This document shows, piece after piece, positions 1-12,675 of a DNA stretch of 56,804 nt. The DNA is taken from assembly GCF_001039355.2 (NCBI RefSeq), contig NW_019774314.1:79114-135917 (forward strand). The letters are read 5' to 3'. This DNA comes from Lingula anatina (Eukaryota > Brachiopoda > Lingulata > Lingulida > Lingulidae). Each line of letters begins with the position of its first letter. The stretch's first letter is position 1. The notes beneath the pieces were generated by a model. The model did no database searches. It worked only from the letters and a program-made list of their open reading frames with translations, and was not told the DNA's origin. A program made the position numbers and the translations under genes.

Positions 1-513
1 GTGGTGGAAGCTGCATGCTAAATGTCTGGCGACAAAAACATGTGCATGTGTGTGCATGTATGTGCATCTGTGTGCGTGTAAGGTTTTGAGAGATAGAGAG
101 TGAATTTAGATGTAAAAAACACTGAACCTGAGTTCAAACTAAAAACCTTTGTCAGCCGACATCCCAAAACCCCCATCCATGAATGATAAGGGTACATAAA
201 AGCCATATGTATCTCGTATCCTTTTAATGTCCATATTTCAGAAACGTATCAATGTTATCTATAAGGGTTATTGAGAAAGCAACAAAGGCACTGCCAGCTG
301 TAAGTGGTTAAAGCGTAAAAATGTCTGGAACTTTTGACTGGTAATAGGGGATTGCTTTAACTGGACGGAGCAATTTAAAAGCCCGTTTATTTTTCAATAA
401 AGCCTTGGCAGGATGTTGTTGGATAGAATTGCACTGAAACAGATTGTGTTTTTCAAATACTTTGTACCAAATGATCTCAGATTTCCGTAAATTCACTTTA
501 ATTTTGATTTTAG

Positions 514-520
<7 letters not shown>

Positions 521-589
<69 letters not shown>

Positions 590-604
590 CAGACACACAC
601 ACAC
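521..604. repeat. (TC)n(AC)n compound microsatellite
   Basis: About 30 bases of TC dinucleotides run straight into about 54 bases of AC dinucleotides with a few interruptions. It creates false LSLS/HTHT open frames. Confidence 0.95.
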
Positions 605-866
605 AAGCTTCTCCATACACTACAACACACCTAAAAAAGAACAAATTCTGGAAACAACAAATCCCTCCCCTGCAACAACTCATCTTGTCACATTAAATTT
701 CTTCAGTGTATCTTGTTTTTCTGTACAGTATCGTACAGTATGGTACAGTATGGACTTCGCCTCCTGATGTCTATCAGCAACAGGAAATGGCACATTGTAA
801 ACTGTGACAACAATTTCCTTCGGGAATCGTGAAGATCATTTGCTTTTGTTCTAGAATATGTTGCCA

Positions 867-958
867 AGGAAATGGCATGTTCACACTGGTGACTTAAATC
901 GGGTCTAAAACAATGGAAATGGTGTGTTCACACTGGTGACTTAAATCGGGTCTAAATC
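867..958. repeat. two-copy direct repeat, ~47 bp
   Basis: A block containing TTCACACTGGTGACTTAAAT and GGGTCTAAA occurs twice back to back with only a few differences. Similar 'freshly duplicated' short tandem pairs recur in the window. Confidence 0.85.
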
Positions 959-1446
959 AACAACTGTGGGTGTGTATAAAATCATAAATCAGGATGAAAA
1001 GAATTTCCAAAATTCCATCTTTAATTTATTAATAATAAATATTTTACTTATAATCAATATTTTTCTTTCTGATTATGCAAAATGAAAATTTAAATTCTAG
1101 CGCAGTCATATAAACATCTTGATTCACCAAAATCTATGAAGAAAACAGAAATAAGGGAGTATGTATCGCTCAGGAAAAAAAGAAAAAATACATTAAATAC
1201 ACATTTCAAACAGGAACCTGAAGTACCTGAACCAGTATTCAGAAAATGGTTAGTGCAAAAAAAAAGAGCACACTTGCAAAGAGATATGGAGAGCGATTCT
1301 CTTGCAGCACTTGTTATATATATAATGACATTTTCCTCGTTATACACAATGCTGAACCAGGACTGCCTAGAGAGTTAAATTACAACAGCTTTTATCGCAA
1401 ACAAAGATTGAGCTTTTTTTGTTTTCTTTGAATGAGATGACAAAGA

Positions 1447-1645
1447 TGGGTGTCCTTTAAGGATGCGTGATAATAACAGAAAACATGTCACCTGCAAAAA
1501 CACATTCTGCCGTATCTTTTTTCCTCCTTGTAATTTATAAGAAGTTGGGTGTCCTTAAAGGATGCGTGATAATAACAGAAAACATGTCACCCGCAAAAAA
1601 ACATTTTGCCATATCTTTTTTCCTCTTTGTAATCCACAAGATGGG
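1447..1645. repeat. two-copy direct repeat, ~100 bp
   Basis: Two adjacent copies share GGTGTCCTTTAAGGATGCG, AATAACAGAAAACATGTCAC and a T-rich TATCTTTTTTCCTC tail. The junction lies near 1550. No coding role is apparent. Confidence 0.85.
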
Positions 1646-2681
1646 GCCCTAATGTTCATTTCTTTTAAACTCTTTTCTTTTGGATTCAAAAATAAATTAT
1701 CAAAGAGGAGAAAAGTTGTAATAGGAGATGCAAATGGTAAGGAAGAGCCTTTTTTTTCGTCTTTTTTTTCTGGAGTCTTGCTACATTATCTACAACAGCT
1801 CATCCACTGTTAATGTATACTCCAACAGCACCTAGTGATCAATAACTATTAGTAATGCCTCTGTCGTTATGTTCACACTTGGGAGATAAAGGATCGAATC
1901 AGATTTGATCCAACTGACGTAAATAGCACAAATTGTAATCAAGTGCTTACCCACACAGCATCAAAACAATTTGTTACGCTATTCCCAATTAGAGGAATCA
2001 CAAAGTAACAATTTCCAAAAGCCCCCAATAAGCTGACAGACTGACGTCGTTTGGATCTCATTAGTTCCAGGCCCCAGCAGCCTAGTGTGAACTGGCCCCA
2101 TTGATAATATAACCTCCGGCCCATTTCTAGGGAGATTCAAAATAGAGAGCAGCTGAAATTGTGAAAAACTACTTCATCTATAATGTACACTACATGTAGG
2201 TATAGGTACACATACCTTGGGAATCATTTCTATACATAAAACTGTGAATGTACAAAATAGACTCCCATTGCTCCAAAATAGCAGGCCCAGACCCAATATA
2301 GCTTTAATGCAGTCAATCTTCGAACTCCGATCCCTATTTTGTTTGGAAACTTGTGGGTATTTCATTTCTTTTTAACATTCTACTTCTAATTACAAAATAT
2401 TGGGGGNCAAGGACTTCTTTTTGATTTTTTCTCAGTTACTTATCTACTTTTTATATTTCAACTCTTTTGTTTTATTATTTAATTGATTCTTTACTTAAAT
2501 CAATTTGCTTATCAGTACTAATTTTATTCTTCTTACTTAATTCATCTGCATGTTTGTCAAACTTTTTCATCACCTTTTTTTTTAAATATATCACCTATTA
2601 TAATTTTAGAAACACCTTTAATGTATCGATATTAGCTCATTCTCACTAAAAATACTTCTTCCAGTCTTGAAGAGAGTCTTT

Positions 2682-2892
2682 CACCCCATTTCCATATATT
2701 AGATCGACCTACTTTAGATCGACCCAACTCCCTGGGGGTTCATGCTAAATAGCTGTCAGCCGGGCGGACACAAAAGTTAATTACCCCCTTACAGCTTGTA
2801 GTAGGCGGGATGGACATTTAAGTCGGATTGTCTGAAAGTAATCTAGTGAGACTCCCCGCGGAGATAGATCGATCTAAAATCTATGGGAATAG
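2682..2892. mobile_element. MITE family A, copy 1 (AGATCGATC termini)
   Basis: A roughly 210-bp element that is palindromic overall. The left end carries TTAGATCGACC and CCCTGGGGGTTC. The centre carries AAAGTTAATTACCCCCTTAC. The right end carries AGTGAGACTCCCC and GATAGATCGATCTAAA. Near-full copies recur at 14.7, 16.0, 17.4 and 56.3 kb, with diverged relatives at 8.1 and 13.4 kb. No transposase frame is present, so it must be non-autonomous. Confidence 0.85.
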
Positions 2893-5800
2893 AGCCTTTA
2901 TAACAATTGGCCTTATCACCCAATGGCCCTCCCACGTTTTAAGCTGACAAGTTTAAGTACATCAGCACTTGCATGACAAAAGAACTTTTATTAAAACTTA
3001 ACTCATCCATTTGGAGCTCCTCTTACTGGCTAAAATCCTGCCTTTTAACCCTTCAGATTGCCTTGTGTCCCCTTTTCTTTCTCTCTTTCTTTCTTTCTTT
3101 CAAGATCTGCAATCTGTGTCCATGGCAGCAGGGTTACTATTAATTCCCCCTTCCAACCCCTGCATAATTACTCTGTGTGTAAAAAGTTTCTGTACTTTCA
3201 CACATATGCCCCCTCCCACCCAAAAAAAGGAAATAAATTAATTAATTAATAATAATTACTATAAAACATAAAACAGAACTGAAACCTTTTTGTGGAATAT
3301 TCTTGTCTTTTTACATTTTCATGTCATTTCTTAATCATTTATCATTTCATCCATTAAAATTTGTTCCATTCATCTTTTTATCTGCAAAATAATGCATCCC
3401 ACTTTTAGCGTCTCAATTATTATAATTTTTTATTTTATTCAATTTATTTATTTATTTTTTTCATTTATTTATTTATTTTTTTATTTTTTTTTTATTTATT
3501 TTTTTTTTTTGTGGTATGTCCCAAACATTGCAGACCTCTGTAAGTCCAGTGTACAATTTCTCCCAAATGCCCACAATATAGCACCGGTCACTTCTATAGC
3601 ACAAAGACGGGCATTTTAACCCCATTGTAGCTACCCCACAGGCAATAACAACTTACATAACCTAAAACTTGGGACTACAAAGACTGGAGAGCTTCCGGAG
3701 ATAATGACGCAGTCTCATCTTCTTCCTTTTTTTTTTCTTTTATATTTTAAACCCCAGTAGTAGATGTAACTGTCAAAAAGCAATTTCATCTTATGTAACC
3801 TTCAGAAGATAAAATCAAATCATTTTTCCTTGCATGTTACCTTCCTTGTTGTCTTACTTAGCAATCTATTCATGTGCTTTTTACATTTCATTTCATTTAT
3901 CTATTGTTATCAGTTATCCAGCAGAAGCCATTGTTAAATACAAGCCCAAGTTGACTTATCCCCCACCCAGTCTTTTTTTTTTTTCATTCTATTGCAAGAA
4001 ACAGCTGCAGAGAAATTATAATGCAGCACTTTTTGCTCTTATTTCCTCCAGTTATAACCACTCGGCCAGTCCGATGAATAGCTCATTACGTAACCCCCAA
4101 ACCCTCCACAACAAAGGCTTACAAAAACAGCTGGATTGCTCCCTAATATCGCTTTTTATGTTTCTTTTTTCTTGCGCCTGTTGGTCAGTGTCTAAAGCTC
4201 ATTAAAAGTCCATCTGTCACTTCAGAAGAGCGCGGCAATCTGCAATCCGTACATTCCGGTCACCTTAAGGTGTACAATAGGCTCAACTGTTAGTGTGAAG
4301 TTTTGATGGCTAGGGTATAAAATAAACCAGCAGAGCACATGACCAAAATTTAAAATGTGCATTTTTCTTACGTCTTGCTAGAGTTCGCACACTGTGAAAA
4401 TGCCATACATGTACAAATGCATGCATTCACACATACATATACAACACTTCTCTGTTATAAATTTTAGTTGTTGCTACAGTTGTTCATTTTTTTTTTCTTG
4501 CACTGACTGTGAATTTTGGTTTTGAACAGTTCAGTCCATATTAGAACAATGTCTCATTTTTTCCTTCGTAACACGCACATGCCAACAGTAACACATACAA
4601 GCATGCACACACACAAATACACATAAACCCATGCAATGCAACTTCCTATAATTGTCTTGCTTCCGGGCCAGCTACTTGAACTGACCACTTCAAAGCATAT
4701 CAGTAAGACACACTTCAAAATTACAGTGATTTTATTAGGCTACAAAATACTTCCCGTAACTTTTTTTCCTAAAAACTAATGGCTCACTTTAACTGGACAT
4801 TCCTAACACACCTACTTCACCCCAACCAGAATCCCCTCAAAGATGGGTCGATCCTGATAGATCGACGTAGGTATGTGAATGGGGTCTCAGTGAATTCAGC
4901 CTTCTGCTGCTAACAGGGAGAGAAAATCAACGTCCTTAAGACCTAGCTAAACTGTACAACACATGTTTCATGCACTTCATAAATGCCATAAAAAACTCTC
5001 ATATAAAGCACTGACTGCTCTTTCTTCTGGCAGTGTTTTATGTCTATAATATAATACCCGCGCATCCGGCATGGTCAGCTTTAAGTGGTCATTTTTATGC
5101 ACTACAGTGCGCATTAACTGTGGATATTGTGGAGATGATAAAAACTGACCGATACATATTACTCCAGCCAATGGACTGACCTCCAGGAAGTATAATATTC
5201 ATTTACTGAAGTCCATAATAAAGCTGACTTAGAGAGCAGTATGCTCATCCCATGTCTGTAGATCTATTTTCTCACAAAAAGCAGAACTGGTTGCTATTTT
5301 GTTGGGGAAAAAAAAATCAAATTAGTAGATTATTTCAAAGAATTTTCCCTTTTCTGATTATGAAATCATAAATCATATGCTGTAATGTCACTTGTTTTGA
5401 GCTACTGCAGACATGCTGAAACTGTCGGTCATGTCGGTCATGTTGGTCATTGGTCATGACTAATGTCACGTGAAGAAACCGTCGTAGTGAAGAAACCGTC
5501 CTGACAGATTATTCACGCGGGGGTAGCAGTCCATTGACTTACAGTACGTAGCTGCACATGCATTTCCAACATTTTCCCGTAGAGAAAGTTATATTATTAT
5601 CAAACATACTATTTCTTTTGACGAAAATTACTTAATTCTGAATTGAAAGAACATTGTAGAGTGAAAACACTTATACTGTGAGTCTTAGATCTACTATGTT
5701 TTTCTCACAGAGCAAAACAGTTCAGTCACGATCAAAAGCTCATTTCCAACATTACCCCGCAGAGTTATAAGATTATCAAATACATACTTTCTCATGACGA

Positions 5801-6231
5801 AAACCACTGAATTATGAATTGAAAGATCATAGTTCAGTGCAAACATATGACGACATCGTCATACCTGAAGTTCCTTCTTGTAATCTACCCTTAATGCGCA
5901 TGTGCAGAACGATTTGGTCACGGAACTGGTCTATCATGCCACACCGACAAAATTTGTCTGGACCGGTAAAAAATTCGGTCCAAAGGAGTTTTAAGAGCCG
6001 CAATTTTGAATTCACAGCCATCATTCGACATGCTTCACTAATGAAACTAGAGGATCAGAGAGGCGATACCGCCTCCGAATATTGTACCACCAGCTGGAGT
6101 AAGTGCATTCGTATAGACCCCCCACATACACAAAATAAGGGACACAGCCACCAGTCTTGTGCTTGACAAGCTGTAAAAATGCAATCAACAAAAATTTTCA
6201 AAATATGCAAAAAATATATATAACTAAAAAT
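2893..6231. other. gene-free stretch with T-rich runs and element remnants
   Basis: Long T/A-rich runs (for example 3420-3515) and scattered CA repeats dominate. A remnant of MITE family A lies at 4841-4888 (GGTCGATCCTGATAGATCGA). Two direct repeats of about 110 bp at 5555-5665 and 5735-5845 share CATTTCCAACATT and GAATTGAAAGA. I find no supportable exon. Confidence 0.55.
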
Positions 6232-6800
6232 GGTACAATCAAAGTTTAGTTCATCATAAGGTAGGTCAAAGGTCAATTTCAAGGTCACAATAAATTGCCA
6301 GTATATGACTTCCTATCCAACTTCAATATAACTATGGACCTATGTCTGCCAGGTTTGGAGTTAAAGAGAAAGAAATAAGCAGAGTTCAGTTCATGATAAT
6401 AAGTAGGTCAAAGGTCAATTTCAAGGTCACAGTAAGATTGCCAGTATATGACTTCCCTTTCAAGTTCAATAGTAACTATGGGCGTATCTCTGCCAGTTAT
6501 GAAAATAAAAGCATTAAAAAGTTGCAAAGTTCAGTTTATGGTGTAAAGTAGGTCAAAGGTCAATTTCAATTTAGATTGCCAGTATATGACTTTCTATTCA
6601 AGTTCAATAGTAACTATGGACCTATCTCTGCCAGTTTTGGAGATAAAAAGGAACCAAAATTTGCAAAGTTCAATTCATGGTGAAAAGTAGGCCAAAGGTC
6701 AATTTCAAGGTCACATTTAAATTGCCAGTATGTGACTTCCTATTCAACTTTAATAGTAACTATAGACCTATCTCTGCCAGTTTTGGAGATATAAGGGACT
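6232..6800. repeat. ~142-bp tandem repeat, four copies, carrying DR1 nuclear-receptor-like motifs
   Basis: Four diverged copies share AGGTCAAAGGTCAATTTC, ATTGCCAGTATATGACTT and ACTATGGACCTATCTCTGCC. Motif starts at 6263, 6405, 6550 and 6689 give a period of 139-145 bp. Each copy carries AGGTCA-A-AGGTCA (mutated to AGGCCA in copy 4), the consensus DR1 site of RXR/HNF4/COUP-type receptors. Copies 1, 2 and 4 add TCAAGGTCA, the extended half-site of ERR/NR5-type receptors. Whether anything binds is unknown; the motifs may simply be part of a mobile or satellite repeat. Confidence 0.85.
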
Positions 6801-7161
6801 AAATGTTATAATTTTCACAACCACAATGTACTTTTTGATACAGCATAACTCAAAAAATGTATGGAATACGAAAAAACGGAGACCATCTGCAGTGTTAGGC
6901 TTTACATGCTCTACAAAATGCAAAAAAGAACGGGTCTCTAGCATTAATGGTTCCCGAATTATAGACAGTTTTCAGTTTCGGTATCTTATGGTCGCTACTC
7001 CCGTGAAAATGCACTGATTGACCCCGAATTCACGGAGATGAAAGATGACCCAAAGGGGAACACTTTCCAATAATATTATTGGTTAAGTCTGTGTAGTGTC
7101 TGAATAACAGCAAAAATAATTTTTTTTTTGTAAAAAAATTTTTTGAAAATTTTGGCCCGTT

Positions 7162-7188
7162 TGACCTTGAAACAAAGGTCAAAGGTCA
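7162..7188. promoter_or_regulatory. isolated inverted half-site plus DR1 motif
   Basis: TGACCTTGA (reverse of TCAAGGTCA) at 7162-7170 is followed by AGGTCA-A-AGGTCA at 7176-7188, about 480 bp beyond the tandem repeat. The flanks are only weakly like the repeat unit. It is a motif match only. Confidence 0.4.
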
Positions 7189-7479
7189 AATCCAAGGGCA
7201 TATTTGAAATCTCCACATATGACTTTCGGTCAGTCGTCTGTAGAAATTTTTCCCATAATTCCTTCCGTAGGGTAGATAATTGGCATTGAATTTTCAAAAA
7301 TTTTGACAAGGGTGCAATTCAACGAGTGTCACGCCCAGGTCAATGCACCGACTGAGACAAAAAAACTTGGGGGTTCAAGTTGAGGTTATATGTGACCTAA
7401 ATCCAAGAGATGGAGACGGGGGTCCTTGCGGTCTAGGAGGAGAAGCGGTAACGGTGACTTGTATCCGGCGCCAGTACGC

Positions 7480-7535
7480 GGAGCCGGCGGAGCCAACGGA
7501 GCCAACGGAGCCAACGGAGCCGGCGGAGCCGGACG
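7480..7535. repeat. 9-bp GC-rich tandem repeat
   Basis: GGAGCCAAC/GGAGCCGGC units repeat about six times in an otherwise AT-rich area. They keep short frames open on both strands (Glu-Pro-Thr on plus, Ala-Pro-Leu on minus), but I see no gene. Confidence 0.8.
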
Positions 7536-8129
7536 AGACGGGTCGGGACTAAAACCATGAGTACCGCCAGCGTACACGCTGGTGGTACTAATTATATAAG
7601 ACCCAAAGCATTTTTCCTTTCCATTTCAAACCTATCACATTCACAAACAAAGTAAGCTACCCTCATTATACTGGTAGTATCTGTATCAAACGAATAGGGT
7701 GATTTTTGGTCTGACAAAAATCCATTCAGTCTGGCAAATTTTTCATTACCGTTGGTCCAAATGTCCGATCATTCTGAATAGTTTTCAGCATACTGTATTG
7801 CCGGTGTATAAAAAAAATTACATTTGAATCATATATGTGTCATTCCACAGATTTCTCCATTCCAATAATTCCTTTTCCCATCCTGATAAGGATTTTTCCT
7901 TTCTAACATTGCATTTCACCTGCAGCCATCACGCTATTAGGTCTGTGCTCGTGTTTCATAAGTGGAAAAAAAAAGCTACACATAGATCATTACTAGTACA
8001 CAGTATTTCTCCTTCCTTATCCTTTTTCCTCCAGGTACCTAACTTACACTTGTATTTCTACCTATATCACCAATATCAAACAGGAAAGTCGAGACAAGGT
8101 ATTCAATATGAAGTGGTGCCCACTAAGAG

Positions 8130-8382
8130 TCCATTCCCAGAGACTAACGTACTAACTTTGGATCGAACTGGATCTCTGAGGGGATTCTCGCTTAACTGCA
8201 ATTAACTTACTAGTAAGCGACTTAGATGTCTGTCACAGCTACTGAAGCTAGGGGGTAATGAACTATCATTTAGCAGCTTTAGCAGACGTGCCAGACATCT
8301 AAGCCACTTAAGCTGAAAGCAATTTAGCCAGAAACCCCGTGGTGATGGACCGATCCTGTTAGATCGATATAGGGATGGGAAC
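8130..8382. mobile_element. MITE family A relative, diverged copy
   Basis: It starts with CATTCCCAGAGACT and ends with TTAGATCGATATAGGGATGGGAA. The inner arms CGACTTAGATGTCTGTCACAG and GTGCCAGACATCTAAGCC are inverted relative to each other, so the whole element can fold back on itself. It resembles the 13.4-kb copy more than copy 1. Confidence 0.75.
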
Positions 8383-8817
8383 CCAGTATTAAACTCTCTC
8401 GCTTTTCTCTTTCATTTTTTATGTGTGTGCATGTGTGAGATGAGGATACTTAACAATGGACAGACCTCAAGTCAATTGTTGCTCACATACAACACACAAA
8501 CACAAAAATCCATACATCAAATTGCACACAAAGCTCCTATTATCTGTAGCTAACTGTGAGATAAAAATAACCTCCAAATACAACAATACCTAAGTAATGC
8601 AACAGAAAGGGCGCATTTTTACTAACTGCATTTTTCTGCTGCAATCACCACAACAATTCGGCCGCTGAATACAAATGAAGGAAATAAGTTATTTCGACAT
8701 CAAGTTCTGCACATTGTGCCTTTTATCTTGTCAGCGTGATCTTTACAATGTTGGACATGTTTACAAGGTTGAAAACACTCGCCATTCTTCCACAGCTCCC
8801 CCCTCCCTCAGATAAAT

Positions 8818-8996
8818 ATCTGGGGTAGCACTAACACTCTCCAATTTAGCCAAATGCTAAAACTGACTTAAATTGGCTAAATAAAATAGGACTGATTTGA
8901 CTTATTTTAGTCAAGTTTTAACCATTTGGAGAAAAAAGTGATGAAAATGTAGCAATTTGGCTACACAAAAAAAATTGCTAGTGCCACCCCAGAATA
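8818..8996. mobile_element. palindromic MITE, CTGGGGTAGCACTA termini
   Basis: The element begins CTGGGGTAGCACTA and ends with the imperfect reverse complement TAGTGCCACCCCAG. The interior includes CCAATTTAGCCAAATG and its inverted partner. A half copy lies at 15,606-15,715, where the same AAATGGAGAAAAAGAGTGATG block recurs. Confidence 0.75.
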
Positions 8997-9190
8997 TGTG
9001 CCTATTCCAGGACACCTCTCCTTTTGTATAAAGAACAAAAAAGAAAACAGAAAAAAATGTTATATTTTTTTCAGACTTTTCTAAACATTCATTGTGTATT
9101 CAGCACAACTGCCATGATGATAGTTATTTTAAAATGCTAGTAACATCACCAAAACACCTGATTACATTTTGGAGTTCCACATTTAACAAG

Positions 9191-9260
9191 TTAAAGCTCC
9201 GGGTTGACCAACCTAAACAAGTTTTTAAGCTTGTTTAGGTTGGTCAACCTGGAGCTTTAA
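9191..9260. other. near-perfect 31-bp inverted repeat, 8-nt loop (pre-miRNA-sized hairpin)
   Basis: The left arm 9191-9221 and right arm 9230-9260 are reverse complements at every position except one, which would be a G-U pair in RNA. The loop is TTTTTAAG. The arms read TTAAAGCTCCGGGTTGACCA then ACCTAAACAAG. Length and stem would suit a small-RNA precursor, but the near-perfect pairing is also typical of a recent MITE. Confidence 0.7.
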
Positions 9261-9681
9261 AACACCTAGACCAAACAGACTCTGCCATGGATATGGCCAG
9301 ATTGTAAAATGACAGAAGAAAAAGATTAAATCTATGACCTAAAGACCTGTCTGGCCACAACTTATGATATTGGTTAAAACTGGGTTGACAGCATTACATC
9401 GTGCAGAGCTTGCTGCATGCACACCAGGGCCGATTCCAAGTGCAAAGTGCAACTCACAGTGTAAACTGGCCCGCATTCAGGACTGCAAACCAGGAGCGTC
9501 AATGTTGTGTGTTACATGGCTTTGATTCTGGTGGATAACACATCTGTAGATTATACAAAATTACCCCCAGATATCATACCTGCAGGTTGCTCAGTTCCTG
9601 TTATAAATTGTCTCACATGTTCATAATGATGACCAGCATGCTAAAACACCACATTGGAGCACATAACATCTCGTAGTACAT

Positions 9682-9831
9682 CTGGGCCCTGTAACTTGAA
9701 AGCATCGCGCATTGCGACCAAGAGCAAGCATTTTGATTCCATAACTCACCCACAGTCACCCCAAATGGGGGTTATGGAAACGAGATTCTTGCATTTGGTC
9801 GCAATGCGCCATGCTTTTGAGTTAAAGGGCC
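9682..9831. mobile_element. palindromic MITE, GGGCCCTTTAACT termini
   Basis: The left arm GGGCCCTGTAACTTGAAAGC and GCGCATTGCGACCAA is the reverse complement of the right arm TTGGTCGCAATGCGCC and GAGTTAAAGGGCCC, with about 65 bp per arm and a short centre. The 82-codon open frame across it is a by-product of the arms. Confidence 0.8.
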
Positions 9832-11021
9832 CTGATTCTCTAAATCAACTCAGACACAGTCAGATTGGTTACAATACGATTGGCTTTAGTCCATACTTCT
9901 GAAAGCGTATTTTTGTTCTCTTTCCTATAACCAAGTTATACCTAACTTTAAAATATGTTCTTCTTCAGTTCTTCACAATTTTACTGCTTTAGAGAGCAAC
10001 ATGCGGCCTCCATAGTATTCTAAAGAGTATCCATCATACAACTTTTACATTTTCAGGAGAATATTATATAGATATCGATTCCTGTACTATAAAAAATTTA
10101 TTAAAATTTTTTTCTGCACGAATGGTAAGATACTGAAAAGCATTGAGAGATATTGGGGTGCATTACTTCTTACAGAGTACATGGAAGCCTTTTCTTTGAG
10201 GATTCCAAAATCAGGCATAAATATAGTATGCACACTGATATATTCTAACCCAGTATATCAAGAATACGGTAATTACTTTAAATTTTTAAAGACTTCACAT
10301 ATACTGGGCACTATCTTTTTTTTTTTCTTTTTCATCTTTTGAAAATGCATCACTTTCTGTTGCTAACAGACAAACATTTATATAAATTTCACAGCCAAAC
10401 CTTTTTTTCAATTTTTTCAAAATCCTCTTTTCAGTTTTTGTTGAATTAGGCAGCAAAAAAAAAAAAAAAAATCCCTTTTGTCCAAAGATAAAGTTCAATT
10501 ACCGTCATGTACCAGTAAGGCACCTTCTTTGTCAGTAACTGCTCCCTTAGTCCCTTGCATGCATTCATGCACTTTGAAATTACATGTTACCATTCTTCTT
10601 CATATAAGTGGCAGTCCATGTTATATACTTATAAATATACCACAGAAGGTGAAAGAAATGCTTGACAAAATAACTAGATAAGGCTTCCATAGCCACAGGA
10701 GGGTCACTTTCATTTTTTTTTTTTTTTCTGAACAGCTGCATATTTTGAACAATATCAAAATATTTAAATTGAATCAAGAGTAAAATTTTCTTTAAAAAGT
10801 TTTACATTTTCTGTAGCCACATTAGAATATGTATCTTACTAAACCAGTGGTATGGAGGTCTGTAAAATTTAATCAATATGAACTAAAAGAGAAGGGATGC
10901 AAAGAAATGGTCTCTATTGTGTTGCTTTGTGAAAATGAAAAAATATGTAAATTTGACAGTTTTTTAATCATTATTTTTGGCAGGGGTGGAAGTGGGAGAT
11001 GATCTGCCATGGCAAATACAG

Positions 11022-11057
<36 letters not shown>

Positions 11058-12215
11058 NNNNNNNNNNNNNNNNNNNNNNNNNNNNNNNNNNNNNNNNNNN
11101 NNNNNNNNNNNNNNNNNNNNNNNNNNNNNNNNNNNNNNNNNNNNNNNNNNNNNNNNNNNNNNNNNNNNNNNNNNNNNNNNNNNNNNNNNNNNNNNNNNNN
11201 NNNNNNNNNNNNNNNNNNNNNNNNNNNNNNNNNNNNNNNNNNNNNNNNNNNNNNNNNNNNNNNNNNNNNNNNNNNNNNNNNNNNNNNNNNNNNNNNNNNN
11301 NNNNNNNNNNNNNNNNNNNNNNNNNNNNNNNNNNNNNNNNNNNNNNNNNNNNNNNNNNNNNNNNNNNNNNNNNNNNNNNNNNNNNNNNNNNNNNNNNNNN
11401 NNNNNNNNNNNNNNNNNNNNNNNNNNNNNNNNNNNNNNNNNNNNNNNNNNNNNNNNNNNNNNNNNNNNNNNNNNNNNNNNNNNNNNNNNNNNNNNNNNNN
11501 NNNNNNNNNNNNNNNNNNNNTTACCAAATAGTCTGCATTGCCCACTGAAGCTTTATTTAAGTCCCATGTTTCTTCCTGTAAGTTTGAGAACAGTAAGTGA
11601 CATGGTTTTCCTTAAATGGTCATCATGGGAGCAGTGTCCAAAATAGGGGTGTCTTCAAATTTTGATGCACTATTACATAATGTTTAACAGGATAATTACC
11701 ATCAATTTTTAATAATAAAATATTAGTATCATGGATATTCAGAAAATGTTCCTAGCAAAGGTCTTCAGGCCAAAGGAACTTCAAAGTCACACCTTGAAAA
11801 TGCCAAAATGTAGACAAGACAGCACTGTCCTGAAATGTTTTTTTTTCCATTTTTAACAATTTTTTAACATATAACAAAATTAACAATTTACTGCCATTTA
11901 TATATGATCAACTAAGAAAATTGATGAGATGGGAAAAATATCAATAGAACAGTGTTTAATGTCCAATTTCCTCCATTCTGAGTTTCTGAACATAGTGAAT
12001 GAATGAATCTGACAAACTGCAATGATATGAGTTTATTTCCATTTTTGAAACTCTATTATACAATACATGATAACAAGTTTACCATCATTTTTACATAATC
12101 AACTAACAATGTTGTAAAGATGCAGGAAATGTCAAACAAACACTTTTACGAATCTTATTAGTTAAATAATGAGACTGTTAACATGCCTAAGAATTGAATC
12201 TGAGGAAATGTTTAA
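9832..12215. other. gene-free stretch with assembly gap
   Basis: AT-rich DNA with poly-A/T tracts and no supportable exon. A CT microsatellite starts at 11,023 and runs into 463 Ns (11,058-11,520). The open frames that cross the Ns are artefacts. Confidence 0.6.
11023..11520. repeat. CT microsatellite entering a 463-N gap
   Basis: CT dinucleotides run up to the first N at 11,058. The gap ends at 11,520 in unique sequence. Assembly probably failed inside the microsatellite, so the true length is unknown. Confidence 0.95.
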
Positions 12216-12660
12216 AAACAGCATAACTTATAAAATAATGGCCCGATTATGCTGATTTTCGAACTTGACCTGCATTTTAGTAAGATTAATTACTCCTGTG
12301 AGTTTCATGACAACAGGTCTATCGGTTTTCCTTGAAATGTGTTAACAGTGTTGCACATATGCTGAAAAGTGAAAAAAACAGCATAACTACTAAAATAGTG
12401 GCCCGATCATGCCGATTTTCGAACTTGATCTGCGTTTTAGTAAGATTAATTACTCCTGTGAGTTTCATGACAACAGGCCTATCGGTTTTCCTTGAAATGT
12501 GTTAACAGTGTTGCATATATGCTAAAAAGTGAAAACACAGCATAAATACTACAATAATTGCCCAAACATGCTGATTTTCGAACTTGACCTGCGTTTTATG
12601 AATATTCATCAGCTCTGTAAATATAAAGCCAAAAAGTAAAACTGTCTTCCACTTATCGTG
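12216..12660. repeat. ~160-bp tandem repeat, two full copies and a partial
   Basis: Units share AACAGCATAACT, GATTTTCGAACTTGA, TAAGATTAATTACTCCTGTG and TCGGTTTTCCTTGAAATGTG. Copies start near 12,216, 12,376 and 12,537, the last truncated. A more decayed relative lies at 13,128-13,180. Confidence 0.85.
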
Positions 12661-12675
12661 TTAACGATGAAAGTG

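Larger units (their letters stand above)
1..2681. other. gene-free repeat-bearing stretch
   Basis: I see no exon with convincing coding character here. Open frames are short and mostly cross microsatellites or A/T-rich DNA. The stretch holds a CT/CA microsatellite and two short direct duplications (listed separately), plus one isolated N at 2407. It could be intergenic or part of a long intron. Confidence 0.6.

Noticed and set aside
5819-6166. 115-codon frame as a gene
   Set aside because: No splice context or recognisable domain, it overlaps local direct repeats, and a comparable frame is open on the other strand.
7343-7577. Glu-Pro-Thr / Ala-Pro repeat protein
   Set aside because: It is a short 9-bp tandem repeat open on both strands without splice or start context.
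9654-9902. 82-codon frame
   Set aside because: It spans a palindromic MITE and is explained by its arms.
10964-11646. Open frames of 179-215 codons on both strands
   Set aside because: They exist only because the 463-N gap contains no stops. The real parts are a CT microsatellite and unique AT-rich DNA.
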